60,889 nucleotides of DNA from JAWKIW01 sp046331175 (GTDB lineage Bacteria > Actinomycetota > Acidimicrobiia > Acidimicrobiales > Acidimicrobilacustridaceae): contig JAXLRI010000019.1 in NCBI GenBank assembly GCA_046331175.1, forward strand, positions 1 through 60,889, read 5' to 3'. A model generated the notes under the pieces. It worked only from the letters and a program-made list of their open reading frames with translations, was not told the DNA's origin and made no database searches. A program made the position numbers and the translations under genes. Numbering within the stretch: the first letter of the stretch is position 1; each line of letters begins with the position of its first letter. Below, in pieces: positions 1 through 8,646 of this stretch.

Positions 1-99
1 TGCGGATATCGATGTAGGACGCGGCAAGTGCCGCAGTCGCGACGGTCGAGGTCAGACGGTGGCGGGCGGGCTCCCGACTCGGCTCCGCCTGCCCCGCTC

Positions 100-1902
100 C
101 TACCCGGTGAACGCCGGCGTGACGGACGTGCCGGCGGTCGTCGTCGGGGCGCTGGTGTTCCCGACCACCGTGGTCGACGTGGTGGATGCGGCCGTGGTCG
201 TGGTGGTCGTGGTCGGCTCCTCGCCGATGGCGGCCCGGTAGGTGAACTTGTCGGCCGGGCCGATCGGGCTGGTGCCGCCGTTGGCCGTCACCCGCACGTC
301 GACCGTGCCGGTCCCCGGAGGGCTGACGGCGGTGCACGTGGTCGTGCTCGAGCAGCCGACCGCGGTGGCCGGCGTCGACCCGAACGTGATCGACGTCCCC
401 CCGGCGGCGGTGTCGAAGCCGGACCCGGTGATGGTCACGACCGTGGCTCCGGCCTCGGGGCCGCCCGGCGGGCTGACGACCGTGACCGACGGGAGGATCA
501 GGAACGCCAGCGACGCGGTCTCGCCGCCGTAGGTGCGCACGACGACCCCCACGTCGCCGACCACGTCACCCGGCACGATCGCGGTGCACTGGGTGCTCGA
601 GGTGCAGGTGGCCTGGGCCGAGCTGTTGCCGAACATGATCGACGTGAACCCGGCGGAGGTCACGAACCCCTGACCGATGATCGTGACGGTCGAACCGGGC
701 GGACCGGAGGTGGGGCTGATCGAGGTGGCGCTCGGCGCCGGCAGGTAGGTGAAGTCGTCGGCGGGCGTGTCGAGGCTCTGCTCGCCGAAGGCCGTGACCC
801 GCACGGCGACGGTCCCCGAGCCGGGCGGCACGGTGACGGTGCAGCTGGTGGCCGTGCACGACTGCACGGTGGCGCCCACCCCACCGAAGGTCACGGTCGT
901 GCCGCCGGGCGACGGGTCGAACCCGTGGCCGACCACCTGGACCTGGGTGCCGGTGGTGCCCGACGAGGGCAACAGGTCCGTGACGGCCGGGGCGTCGCCG
1001 TAGGTGATGGTGACCAGGCCGTCTCCGGCCCGCACGCCGTTGGCGAAGACGGTCCCCGCCGGCCCGTAGCCGCTGCCGCCACCGCCGCCGTAGGAGACGC
1101 CGCCCCCGCTGCCGCCGAAGTAGCCGCCGCCACCGCCGGCACCGGGACCGGAGAAGCCATCGGAGTCGGCGCCGTCGCTGCCCTGGCCCTGCGCGCCGCT
1201 GCCCGAGGTGCCGTCCTGGTTGCCGCCGTTGCCGCCGGCCTGGCACAGCCCGGCGTTGGCGCTGCCGCCGTTCAGGCCGCCGCCGGACCCCGACAGCGGG
1301 CACAGCAGGTTGGCGGCGCCGCCGCCACCACCGCCGGCCACGATGTTCGGCGTGGGCTGGCCGGTGTCGGTGATCGTCACGTCCGAGGCGCCGCCGCCGC
1401 CGGCGCTGGTGCAGCCGCCGCCACCACCGTTGCCGCCGCCGTTGTAGCCACCCTGCCCCTGGTCACCGGACTGGGTGAGGAGGATGCAGTTCGAGCTGCT
1501 GTAGGTCTGGCCCATGCCCCCGACGCGGATGGCGACGACCTGGCCGGGCGTGAGGGCGAGCGGGGCCGAGGCGAAGCCACCCAGCGCGCCGTCGAAGGCG
1601 GCCTTGGCGCCCTGGGCGCCGTACACCGCGAACGTCGCCTGCGTCACGCCGGCGGGCACGGTCCAGTACTGGATGGCACCCGTGGCGTTGAAGGTCACCG
1701 TGGTCGACGTGGCCAGGGGCGCGCCCCCGGCCGATGCCGGCTCGCCACCACGGGGGCCGGCCCCGACCAGCGCGACAGCGGCGACCACCACCGCGAGCGC
1801 GGCGGCGATCCGAGACGTCGTCGCCTTCGCGCCGACGCCTCCTCGGCCCGATCCCCGGTGCGCGCCGCGCGCGCTCCTCGTGCCCTCCCACAGGTCTGCC
1901 AC
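100..1902 (-). CDS. Secreted glycine-rich and IPT/TIG-repeat surface protein
   Basis: About 600 aa. A basic N-terminus is followed by a hydrophobic stretch (about residues 32-48) that looks like a signal peptide. Residues about 65-300 begin with a YWTVPAGV-type strand and become extremely glycine-rich (many GGGGG runs), resembling the ALK/LTK-type glycine-rich domain seen in bacterial surface proteins. Three IPT/TIG immunoglobulin-like repeats follow (about 305-387, 388-470, 471-557), each with a PxSG..G..V.I.G.GF start and a C-x(3-6)-C pair. A Thr-rich tail (about 558-600) ends the protein with no membrane anchor or LPXTG. By analogy it is an extracellular adhesion or matrix protein; the function is inference. 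An internal GTG just before the hydrophobic segment is an alternative start. Confidence 0.85.
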   Translation of the reverse strand: MADLWEGTRSARGAHRGSGRGGVGAKATTSRIAAALAVVVAAVALVGAGPRGGEPASAGGAPLATSTTVTFNATGAIQYWTVPAGVTQATFAVYGAQGAKAAFDGALGGFASAPLALTPGQVVAIRVGGMGQTYSSSNCILLTQSGDQGQGGYNGGGNGGGGGCTSAGGGGASDVTITDTGQPTPNIVAGGGGGGAANLLCPLSGSGGGLNGGSANAGLCQAGGNGGNQDGTSGSGAQGQGSDGADSDGFSGPGAGGGGGYFGGSGGGVSYGGGGGSGYGPAGTVFANGVRAGDGLVTITYGDAPAVTDLLPSSGTTGTQVQVVGHGFDPSPGGTTVTFGGVGATVQSCTATSCTVTVPPGSGTVAVRVTAFGEQSLDTPADDFTYLPAPSATSISPTSGPPGSTVTIIGQGFVTSAGFTSIMFGNSSAQATCTSSTQCTAIVPGDVVGDVGVVVRTYGGETASLAFLILPSVTVVSPPGGPEAGATVVTITGSGFDTAAGGTSITFGSTPATAVGCSSTTTCTAVSPPGTGTVDVRVTANGGTSPIGPADKFTYRAAIGEEPTTTTTTTAASTTSTTVVGNTSAPTTTAGTSVTPAFTG

Positions 1903-1978
1903 GGTGGTTCGCCCTCTCCCCCGCGCTCCGCTGCCCGTGCCGGCCGCTCGTCGGCACGCCGGCGGCAGCGTATCCCGA

Positions 1979-2000
1979 CGACCGCGGCCGACTGCGGTCG
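1979..2000. terminator. Hairpin in the gap between the thiolase and IPT genes
   Basis: Perfect 7-bp arms CGACCGC and GCGGTCG with an 8-nt loop, inside the 162-nt gap downstream of the thiolase stop. It could end the thiolase transcript; there is no U-tract. Confidence 0.35.
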
Positions 2001-2064
2001 GGGATCGGGGGTTCCGGGGTTCGAACGCCGCCTGACGACGGTCTGAACCGTCGAGCAGGGAGGC

Positions 2065-3261
2065 TCAGCCGAGCTCGGTGCCGAGGACCGACACGAAGCT
2101 CACCATCTCGCCCGGGTAGCCGCCGAGGTTGTGCACCAGGCCGTAGGGCCGCGACGGGTCGAGGGCGATCTGGCGATCCTCGGGGGCCTCGCCCCGCAGC
2201 TGCAGCCAGTTCTCGAAGTGCATGCGCAGGCCGCTGGCGCCGACCGGGTGGCCGAACGACTTCAGCCCGCCGTCGGGGTTGACCGGCAGCTCGCCGTGGA
2301 GGTCGAACACACCGGCCTCTTCGTCCTTCCACGCCTCGCCGCGGCCGGAGAAGCCGAGGTCCTCCATCAGGACCAGCTCGGTGGGCGTGAAGCAGTCGTG
2401 CACCTCGGCCATGGCGATCTGGTGGCGGGGGTCGGTGACGCCGGCCTGGGCGTAGGCGTCGGCCGCGCAGCGGGCCACCTCGGGGAAGGTCGTGTAGTCG
2501 TAGTCGGGGTCGATGAGCCCCGAGCCGGTGCCGGCCACGAACGACAGCGCCTTGATGTACAGCGGGTCGTCCGTGTAGCGGTGGGCGTCCTTGGCCCGCA
2601 CCACGATGGCCGCTGCCCCGCCGTCGGCCACGCCGGCGCAGTCGAACACGCCGAGCCGGCCCGCCACCGCCGCGCTGTTGCAGATGACGTCGATGTCCAT
2701 CTCCTTGCGGAACTGGGCACGGGGGTTGCGGGCGCCGTTGTAGTGGTTCTTCCAGGCGATGCGGGCCAGCACCTTCTTCAGGTGGTCCTCGTCGACGCCG
2801 TAGCGCTGCGAGTAGGCGGGGGCGACCAGGCTGAACATGGCGGCCGCGGTCAGCGTGCGGTTGGTGCCGTCGTTGGGGATCGGGAAGGCGTTGAGCCCCT
2901 GGTAGCCGCCGTCCTTGACCTTCTCGGCGCCGATGGCCATCGCCACGTCGTACGCACCGCTGGCCACCGCGTAGGCGGCTTGGCGCAGGGCCTCGCTGCC
3001 CGACGCGCAGAAGTTCTCGACGCGGGTGACCGGCTTGTTCTCGAGCTTGAGCGGCGCGGCGACCGTGATGCCGCTCATGCCGGACTGGGCGGTGCCGAAC
3101 CAATAGGCGTCGACGTCGGCCTTGTCGATGCCGGCCGAGGCGTAGGCCTCGGTGGCGGCCTCGATGATCAGGTCGTCGAGGCCCTTGTCCCAGTGCTCGC
3201 GGAACGGCGTGCAGCCCATCCCGACGATGGCGACCTTGTCCTTGATCCCGTGCGATCCCAT
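2065..3261 (-). CDS. SCPx/lipid-transfer type thiolase
   Basis: 398 aa, full length for the thiolase superfamily. The nucleophile-type cysteine is Cys85 in ENFCASGSEA, and the C-terminal catalytic histidine is His338 in SFGHPVGASG, typical of SCP2/SCPx-like and Ltp-type thiolases rather than FadA. It probably cleaves (thiolysis or retro-aldol) a beta-keto or beta-hydroxy acyl-CoA; the substrate cannot be read from the sequence. It starts 4 nt after the stop of the HMGCS-like/DUF35 gene, so the two are co-transcribed. Ltp-type thiolases commonly need a DUF35 partner, which fits this neighbour. Family call is confident; the reaction is inference. Confidence 0.9.
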   Translation of the reverse strand: MGSHGIKDKVAIVGMGCTPFREHWDKGLDDLIIEAATEAYASAGIDKADVDAYWFGTAQSGMSGITVAAPLKLENKPVTRVENFCASGSEALRQAAYAVASGAYDVAMAIGAEKVKDGGYQGLNAFPIPNDGTNRTLTAAAMFSLVAPAYSQRYGVDEDHLKKVLARIAWKNHYNGARNPRAQFRKEMDIDVICNSAAVAGRLGVFDCAGVADGGAAAIVVRAKDAHRYTDDPLYIKALSFVAGTGSGLIDPDYDYTTFPEVARCAADAYAQAGVTDPRHQIAMAEVHDCFTPTELVLMEDLGFSGRGEAWKDEEAGVFDLHGELPVNPDGGLKSFGHPVGASGLRMHFENWLQLRGEAPEDRQIALDPSRPYGLVHNLGGYPGEMVSFVSVLGTELG

Positions 3262-3265
3262 GGGG

Positions 3266-4714
3266 TCAGCTCCGAACCTTCTTGGCCTTCCAGAAGTAGT
3301 TCTGGATGCCGTCGCTGGCGTTGAGGCGGCGGAAGGTCATCTCGACCCGGTCGCCGATGGCGACGTCGTCGGCGACGACGTCGGTGAGCTCGACCGGCAG
3401 CCGGCCGACCTTGGTGCCGTCGGGCGCCTCGAAGTCGACGACGGCGAACACGATGGGCGGGCTCGGCGAGTAGGCCAGCCGGTCGACGGTGAAGGTGACC
3501 ACCGTGCCGACGGCGTCGGCCATGGGGTGGGCAACCATGTCGTCGACCGCCCCGCCCTGGTACGACACCCGGGCCGGGGGCAGGTGCAGGGCGCCGGTGC
3601 CGCTGTCCTCGCTGGCCACGAAGCCGTACTTCCAGTCGGCGTTGCGCACCGCCGCCGACGAGCTGGCCCGGGCCGGCTCGGGGCGGTTGGGCGGCTGCAC
3701 CGTGACCATGCCCTTCCACGCCAGGAACTTCAGGTACTTGAGGGCGTCGTTGCCGGCCGCCACCTGCTGGGCCACCGTGCGGCGCGACGCGTAGCCGGCG
3801 ACGGCGTCGGTGGCGCGCAGCACGAGGACGTCGGCGCCGTCGGCGACCGACACGACGACGATCACCTGGCCGGGCTCGGCCCGGTCGAGCACGTCGGTGA
3901 GCACCAGGCCGGCGTGGGCGGCGCCGGTGTTGCCGACCGCGGCGGTGAGGTCGTCGGCCACGCCACCGGTGCCGGCACCCACCTTGCCGCCGACCTGCTT
4001 GACGGCTCGGGCGTGCGGCCCGGCCACGATCACGGTGGTGACCCCGTCGGCGGCCACGCCGGCGTCGTCGAGGGCCAGCTTGGCGGCCTCGGTGGCCAGC
4101 GGCACGTAGCGGGTCTCACCGAAGCGCTCCTCCCACGTGCGGGAGCGGGGCTCGCCCGGGACCCGCCAGCGGTCGACGAACTCCTCGCTGGTGGACGCCG
4201 AGCCGATCAGCTCGGCGATCACCGGCAGGTCGTCGGTGCCGTCGCCCACCACGAAGGCGGCGGCGCCGTCACCCCCCTGGGTCTCGTCGGGGCTGTTGGG
4301 CAGGCCGGTTCGGGCGTCGCTGGCGACCACCAGCGTGGTGCCGGTGCCGGCCAGCGCCGCGGCCAGGGCGCCGGGCCCGCTGCGCACGGCGCCGTTGAGG
4401 TCGAGCGCCGGGGTGCGGCGGTCGAGGCGCAGGGCGGCGTGCAGCGTGGTCGCGTTGGTCTTGTCGGCGTAGCTGGGCGACGTGGTGGAGAACCACAGTG
4501 CCTGCACCGCGTCGCGCCCGGCGTCGCCGAGCCGATCGGTGAGCGGCCGCAGCGCCAGCCGGGCCGCCTCCACCCCCATCGACGTGGTGTCCTCGTCGTA
4601 GGACGCCACCGCACGCGTCCCCTTGCCGGCGGCACCGCCGTGGGCCTCGCCGATGGCGGCCCGCTGCAGTCGCCACCACGGCACGTAGCCGCCGTAGCTC
4701 ACGATCCCTCGCAT
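3266..4714 (-). CDS. HMG-CoA-synthase-like / DUF35 OB-fold fusion without catalytic residues
   Basis: 482 aa. Residues 1 to about 330 follow the hydroxymethylglutaryl-CoA synthase/KAS III fold; the last 130 or so are a DUF35 (rubredoxin-like ribbon plus OB-fold) domain. There is no cysteine anywhere in the protein. The position of the HMGCS nucleophile (A-C-x-x-G) is A-Val110-R-S-G, and the acid/base Glu of the TESxPYA motif is Thr78 in STTSPSYADK. A histidine, His234 in AGPHARA, remains. The DUF35 ribbon (around GALHLPPARV) has also lost its zinc cysteines. It is first in the operon with the thiolase. In archaea a thiolase, a DUF35 protein and an HMGCS form one complex; this fusion may be a non-catalytic scaffold or carry a different activity. 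ATG start preceded at 6 nt by a -10 box. Confidence 0.8.
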   Translation of the reverse strand: MRGIVSYGGYVPWWRLQRAAIGEAHGGAAGKGTRAVASYDEDTTSMGVEAARLALRPLTDRLGDAGRDAVQALWFSTTSPSYADKTNATTLHAALRLDRRTPALDLNGAVRSGPGALAAALAGTGTTLVVASDARTGLPNSPDETQGGDGAAAFVVGDGTDDLPVIAELIGSASTSEEFVDRWRVPGEPRSRTWEERFGETRYVPLATEAAKLALDDAGVAADGVTTVIVAGPHARAVKQVGGKVGAGTGGVADDLTAAVGNTGAAHAGLVLTDVLDRAEPGQVIVVVSVADGADVLVLRATDAVAGYASRRTVAQQVAAGNDALKYLKFLAWKGMVTVQPPNRPEPARASSSAAVRNADWKYGFVASEDSGTGALHLPPARVSYQGGAVDDMVAHPMADAVGTVVTFTVDRLAYSPSPPIVFAVVDFEAPDGTKVGRLPVELTDVVADDVAIGDRVEMTFRRLNASDGIQNYFWKAKKVRS

Positions 4715-4720
4715 CGGGCC

Positions 4721-4743
4721 ACCATACCTGACGGGTCGTCAGG
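4721..4743 (-). promoter_or_regulatory. Promoter with palindromic operator for the thiolase operon
   Basis: On the minus strand the -10 hexamer TATGGT (4726-4721) ends 6 nt before the ATG, so the mRNA would be leaderless. Immediately upstream is the perfect palindrome CCTGACGGGTCGTCAGG (4727-4743, 7-bp arms), placed to block RNA polymerase. The core CTGACG-N3-CGTCAG recurs at 9303-9317. A TetR-like repressor is a guess. Confidence 0.6.
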
Positions 4744-4763
4744 ACTCCCACGTCGCCCGGATG

Positions 4764-4842
4764 GCACCGGCCGCGCCTCGATTCGCCGTCACCGCACCGG
4801 CGGCGGCCCGATTCGCCGCGACCCCGCCGGCGGCGGCACCAT
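4764..4842. repeat. Imperfect 30-bp tandem repeat
   Basis: Units at 4764-4793 and 4794-4823, with a decayed third from 4824, share GCACCGGC, GGC and CGATTCGCCG blocks. They lie in the divergent gap just before the CoA-transferase start. No function seen. Confidence 0.6.
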
Positions 4843-4849
4843 CTGCCCC

Positions 4850-6124
4850 ATGCGCCTCGGGGACACCGCCAACGACGACGCCGCCCGCTACGGCAAGCCC
4901 CTCGACGGGATCCGCATCCTCGCCGCCGAGCAGATGCAGGCCCTCCCCTACGCCACCCAGCTGCTGGCCCGCCTCGGCGCCGAGGTGGTCAAGGTCGAGC
5001 ACCCGGTCCACGGCGAGTCGGGCCGCGGGTCGAGCCCGCACATCACCGACCCCGACGGCCGGGTCGTCGGCGCCACCTACCTGCGCAACAACCTCGACAA
5101 GCGCAGCATCGGCCTCGACCTCAAGTCGCCCGAGGGCCGCGAGGTGTTCCTGCGCCTCGTCCCCCGCTTCGACGTCATCGCCGAGAACTTCAAGCCGGGG
5201 ACGATGGACCGCATGGGCCTCGGCTACGAGACCATCCGCGGCCTGCACCCCCAGGCCATCTACCTGTCGATCTCGGGCTTCGGCAACGGGTTCGGGCCCG
5301 GCGTCGGCGACCTGCCCGAGTCGCCCTACAAGGCGTGGCCCGCCTATGCCTCGGTGGTCGAGGCCATGTCGGGCATCTACGAGTACAAGGCCGGCCCCGA
5401 CCAGCCGCCGGTCACCATCCCCGTCGGCGCCCTCGGCGACATCTCGTCGGGCCTGTTCGCCGTCATCGGCGTGCTGGCCGCCCTGCGCCACCGCGACCGC
5501 ACCGGCGAGGGCCAGTACGTCGACATCGCCATGCTCGACGCCGTCATCTCCATGACCGACATCGTCACCAACTTCTGGTCGCTCGGCCTGCGCCCCGACC
5601 CCGACAAGCCGCTGGCCGTGCTGTGCGAGGGCTTCAAGGCGGCCGACGGCTACGTGGTCGTGCAGATCGTGCGCGAGCCGCAGTTCGCCAAGCTGGCCGA
5701 CCTCATCGGCAAGCCCGAGTGGCACGACGACCCCCGCTTCGCCACCCGCGAGGGCTGGGTGCCGAACCTCGAGAACGAGATCCGCCCCGCCTTCGAGGCG
5801 TGGCTGGCCGACAAGCCCAAGCTCGAGGCCACCCGGCTGCTGACCGAGGCCGGCATCGTGGCCGGGCCGTCCAACACCGCCGCCGACGTCATCGCCGACC
5901 CCCACGTCGAGGCCCGCCGCATGCTCGTCGAGATGCCACGCGACGACGGCGTCGACGAGCCGGTCCTCATCCCGGGCAACCCCGTGAAGATGTCGAAGGT
6001 GGTCGAGGGCCCCGAGACCCGCGTGCCATGGGTGGGCGAGCACACCGCCGACGTGCTGGTCGACGAGCTGGGCCTCACCGCCGACGAGCTGGCCGCCCTC
6101 CGCGCCGCCGGCGCCATCGCCTGA
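4850..6124 (+). CDS. CaiB/BaiF family (class III) CoA-transferase
   Basis: 424 aa from the ATG at 4850; the frame is open much further upstream, but homology begins at LDGIRILAAEQMQ. Family signatures: ARLGAEVVKVEHP, the segment around NNLDKRSIGLDL, IAENFKPGTMDR, and GALGDISSGLFAVIGVLAAL carrying the catalytic aspartate (Asp197 by alignment with formyl-CoA transferase). It moves CoA between carboxylic acids or epimerises 2-methylacyl-CoAs; the substrate is unknown. Divergent from the HMGCS-like/thiolase operon across 135 nt that hold the palindromic operator and the 30-bp repeats, so shared control is possible. No obvious Shine-Dalgarno sequence precedes the start. Confidence 0.88.
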   Translation: MRLGDTANDDAARYGKPLDGIRILAAEQMQALPYATQLLARLGAEVVKVEHPVHGESGRGSSPHITDPDGRVVGATYLRNNLDKRSIGLDLKSPEGREVFLRLVPRFDVIAENFKPGTMDRMGLGYETIRGLHPQAIYLSISGFGNGFGPGVGDLPESPYKAWPAYASVVEAMSGIYEYKAGPDQPPVTIPVGALGDISSGLFAVIGVLAALRHRDRTGEGQYVDIAMLDAVISMTDIVTNFWSLGLRPDPDKPLAVLCEGFKAADGYVVVQIVREPQFAKLADLIGKPEWHDDPRFATREGWVPNLENEIRPAFEAWLADKPKLEATRLLTEAGIVAGPSNTAADVIADPHVEARRMLVEMPRDDGVDEPVLIPGNPVKMSKVVEGPETRVPWVGEHTADVLVDELGLTADELAALRAAGAIA

Positions 6125-6200
6125 TCGAGCGATCTCCCCGACCCGCCGCCCGCCGCGGCCGATCGGTCGGCGAGCGGCGCGGTCTCGCTCCGGTCAGACC

Positions 6201-7013
6201 TCAGCCGGCAAGGGTGTAGCGGATCTGCTGGTCGAAGCCGAGGTGGCCCTCGGCCGCCACGAACCGATCGATGGCCGCCGCCAGCTCGGCCTCCACGCCG
6301 GGCAGCTCATCGGCGGGGATGCGGTCCCACAGCACGCGCTGGCCGACCGAGCGCGACCAGCGCCGCCAGTGCGCCACGTCGTCGAAGCGCGGCCGCACGG
6401 TGGTGGTCACCGTGCGCACGTGGTCGAACCCGGCGTCGCGCACCAGCTGCTCCATGGCCTCGTCGGAGGCGAACGCGCCGGTGGCGCCGGTGGTGCGGGC
6501 GTCACGGACCTCGGGCGGGGCGTAGTGAAGCAGCACGGCGTCGACCTCGTCGCGCCAGCGCTCGGTGTACGGGCCGAAGGTCGAGATCCCGAGTCGACCG
6601 GAGGGGCGGAGCAGCTCGCGCCACGCCCGCACCGCGCCCTGCGGATCCGGCATGAAGAACAGGACCAGCGACGACGCCAGCACGTCGAACGACGCCGGCG
6701 GCAGCCCCGTCACCATGCCGTCGACGGCGTGCAGCTCGACCGACACGCCCGCCCGCTCGGCCTCGGACCGGGCGATCTCGACCATCGCCGCCGACACGTC
6801 GATGCCGACGGCGCGGCCGCTCGCCCCGACGGCGGCTGCCATCGGCAGCAGCACCTCACCCCGACCGCAGCCCACGTCGAGCACGTGCTCGCCCGGCCGC
6901 GGGGCCAGCTGCTCGACGAGGCCGCTGGCGATGGGCCCGAAGAAGTCGACGCCGACGTTGTCGTAGTCGTCGGCCACCAGGTCGAAGAGGTCGGCGGCGC
7001 GCTGCTCGTCCAC
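6201..7013 (-). CDS. Class I SAM-dependent methyltransferase
   Basis: 270 aa with a GTG start. Motif I is HVLDVGCGRGEVLLP (about residues 43-57), the acidic motif II follows in AVGIDVSAAM, and SFDVLASSLVLFF matches motif IV of Rossmann-type methyltransferases (UbiE/arsenite methyltransferase-like class). The methyl acceptor cannot be assigned. The upstream minus-strand sequence TAAGGAT lies about 6-7 nt before the GTG and may be a -10 box of a leaderless mRNA. Convergent with the CoA-transferase (76-nt gap). Confidence 0.85.
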   Translation of the reverse strand: MDEQRAADLFDLVADDYDNVGVDFFGPIASGLVEQLAPRPGEHVLDVGCGRGEVLLPMAAAVGASGRAVGIDVSAAMVEIARSEAERAGVSVELHAVDGMVTGLPPASFDVLASSLVLFFMPDPQGAVRAWRELLRPSGRLGISTFGPYTERWRDEVDAVLLHYAPPEVRDARTTGATGAFASDEAMEQLVRDAGFDHVRTVTTTVRPRFDDVAHWRRWSRSVGQRVLWDRIPADELPGVEAELAAAIDRFVAAEGHLGFDQQIRYTLAG

Positions 7014-7092
7014 GGCACCATCCTTACCCCGTCGACCGGGCAGCGGGCCGACCTGGCAGCCCGCGGCAACACCGACCGGCGGGTTCAGCGCG

Positions 7093-7959
7093 TCAGCGGA
7101 CGGCCTTCTCGACGAGCGGGAAGATGATCTCCTCGTCGGCGGTGGCGGCCACCGCCGCGGCGCGCTCGTCGTCGGCGAGCGGCTCGTAGTCGTTCGCGGC
7201 CGCCAGCACCCGGGGCAGCAGGTCGAGGTCGCCGGGGGTGCAGAAGGCGTGCACCCCGGGAGTGGAGAGGGCGAAGCGGATGCCCCGCTCGATGCCGGCG
7301 TCGTCGGCGTAGGGCTCGTACCACGACCCGGCCCACCGCTCGCCGTCCCACGGCTTGCGGGCCACGGCCTTGATCACCTGCACGCCCACGTCGCGCGCCG
7401 CGCACTCGGCCAGCAGCGCCTCGGCGTCGGCCCGGAACTGCGGGTCGTTCCACACGCGCGGGAAGACCGGGAACATGACGGTGTCGAGGTCGAAGCGGCG
7501 CAGGGCCTCGAGGTGGGCGGCTGGCGCGCCGAGGTCGTGGCCGGTGACGCCGACGAAGCGGGTGAGCCCCTCGTCGCGCGCCGCCAGGATCGCCTGGATC
7601 GCGTCGGCCCGGGCGTCGAGGACCTCCAGCGACGTGACGGCGTGCAGCTGGTAGAGGTCGACGTGGTCGGTGCCGAGCCGGCGCAGCGTCTCCTCCATCT
7701 GGGCCCGGACGCCGTCGGCGTTGCGGCGCTGCGTCTTGGCCCCGATGAAGAGCCGATCGCGCACCTCGGGTACGTGCGGACCCACCACCATCTCGGCCAC
7801 GCCGTAGCTGGGGGCGATGTCGAGGTGGTTCACCCCGGCATCGAGGGCGGCGCGGAAGGCGGCCCCGGCGACGTCGACGTCGCAGTCCCAGAAGGCCGCC
7901 CCGCCGAGGATCGCGACCGAGCTGTGGTGCTCGGTGCGCCCGAGCCGTCGCGTCTGCAT
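7093..7959 (-). CDS. Aldo/keto reductase
   Basis: 288 aa from MQTRRLGRTEH; an ATG six codons upstream (7977) is possible. The AKR catalytic tetrad is complete: Asp47 and Tyr52 (LDIAPSYG), Lys75 (FIGAKT) and His106 (DLYQLHAV). TIM-barrel NAD(P)H-dependent oxidoreductase of the short YajO/YccK-like type, lacking the long C-terminal loops of larger AKRs. Substrate unknown. Single gene, divergent from the proline-rich membrane protein. Confidence 0.9.
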   Translation of the reverse strand: MQTRRLGRTEHHSSVAILGGAAFWDCDVDVAGAAFRAALDAGVNHLDIAPSYGVAEMVVGPHVPEVRDRLFIGAKTQRRNADGVRAQMEETLRRLGTDHVDLYQLHAVTSLEVLDARADAIQAILAARDEGLTRFVGVTGHDLGAPAAHLEALRRFDLDTVMFPVFPRVWNDPQFRADAEALLAECAARDVGVQVIKAVARKPWDGERWAGSWYEPYADDAGIERGIRFALSTPGVHAFCTPGDLDLLPRVLAAANDYEPLADDERAAAVAATADEEIIFPLVEKAVR

Positions 7960-8040
7960 CGGGCCATCCTCGCCCATCGACCCCCGACGTGCTGGCCGAT
8001 GAACCGCTCCACCGCCCTGCCCGCGTGGAAGCCTGTCGCC

Positions 8041-8532
8041 GTGAGCACCGGCGACCCCTCGCTCCCGCCTGGACCCCCGCCCGGCGGGCCAACCCCCGGA
8101 GGACCCGCCCAACCCGGCGGGTGGGACCCCGGCATCCCAGCGGCGATGGTGCACGGGATGGCGCCGCCGGCGCCTGCGCCGGGCCGCCGGCCCCCGCTGT
8201 CCTCGGGGGCCGTCATCGCCCTCACCGTGCTGGCCACCTTCGGTGCGCTGGCCACCGTGGGCTTCGCCTTCATGGGGCTGTTCCTGGCGTTCGGCGCCGA
8301 CAGCTGCTCGGGCAAGCTCGACCAGGGCTGCGGCGACACCATCGGCGTGGCCATCCTCGGCAACATCGTCGCCCAGGGCGTGCTCTTCCTCGTGGCCGTG
8401 GTGACGCCGTGGATCCGCCCCATCCGACCCGGCTGGCGCATCGCCATCGTCGCCGCCGTCATCCCGCTGTCGCTCGCCGCGCTGATCCTGGCCTTCGTCG
8501 TCGCCGCCTCGTCGGTCCCCTCGACCACCTGA
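8041..8532 (+). CDS. Proline-rich small membrane protein, unknown function
   Basis: 163 aa from a GTG at 8041 (an ATG at 8146 is an alternative). The first 50 or so residues are Pro/Gly-rich, followed by three hydrophobic segments starting at SSGAVIALTVLAT, DTIGVAILGNIV and WRIAIVAAVIPL. Two cysteines (DSCSGKLDQGCG) lie in the first loop. No family recognised; the layout resembles the many actinobacterial Pro-rich three- or four-TM proteins. Confidence 0.6.
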   Translation: MSTGDPSLPPGPPPGGPTPGGPAQPGGWDPGIPAAMVHGMAPPAPAPGRRPPLSSGAVIALTVLATFGALATVGFAFMGLFLAFGADSCSGKLDQGCGDTIGVAILGNIVAQGVLFLVAVVTPWIRPIRPGWRIAIVAAVIPLSLAALILAFVVAASSVPSTT

Positions 8533-8563
8533 CCCGGCGCCCACGACGGCCGCTCCTCACCAG

Positions 8564-8606
8564 CTTCCCGCGATTCCGAGGCACCAAGCCTCGAAATCGC
8601 GGGAAG
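8564..8606. terminator. Strong 19-bp stem-loop between convergent genes
   Basis: Arms 8564-8582 and 8588-8606 pair over 19 bp with a single mismatch around a 5-nt ACCAA loop. It sits between convergent ORFs (8532 and 8647), so a bidirectional terminator is likely. Its AT-richer body (CGATTTCGAGG-like) and near-perfect long arms would also fit a dispersed palindromic repeat. Confidence 0.7.
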
Positions 8607-8646
8607 TTCGGGAGTGGGGCGGGGGCGGCCCGGGCGCCGCCGACCG

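Noticed and set aside
2008..2030. tRNA T-arm-like sequence GGGGTTCGAAC
   Set aside because: The flanking bases do not form a T-stem, and no acceptor, D or anticodon arms exist around it.
3152..4849. Upstream extension of the CoA-transferase frame over 1.7 kb
   Set aside because: It is antisense to the HMGCS-like gene and low complexity; homology begins at 4850.
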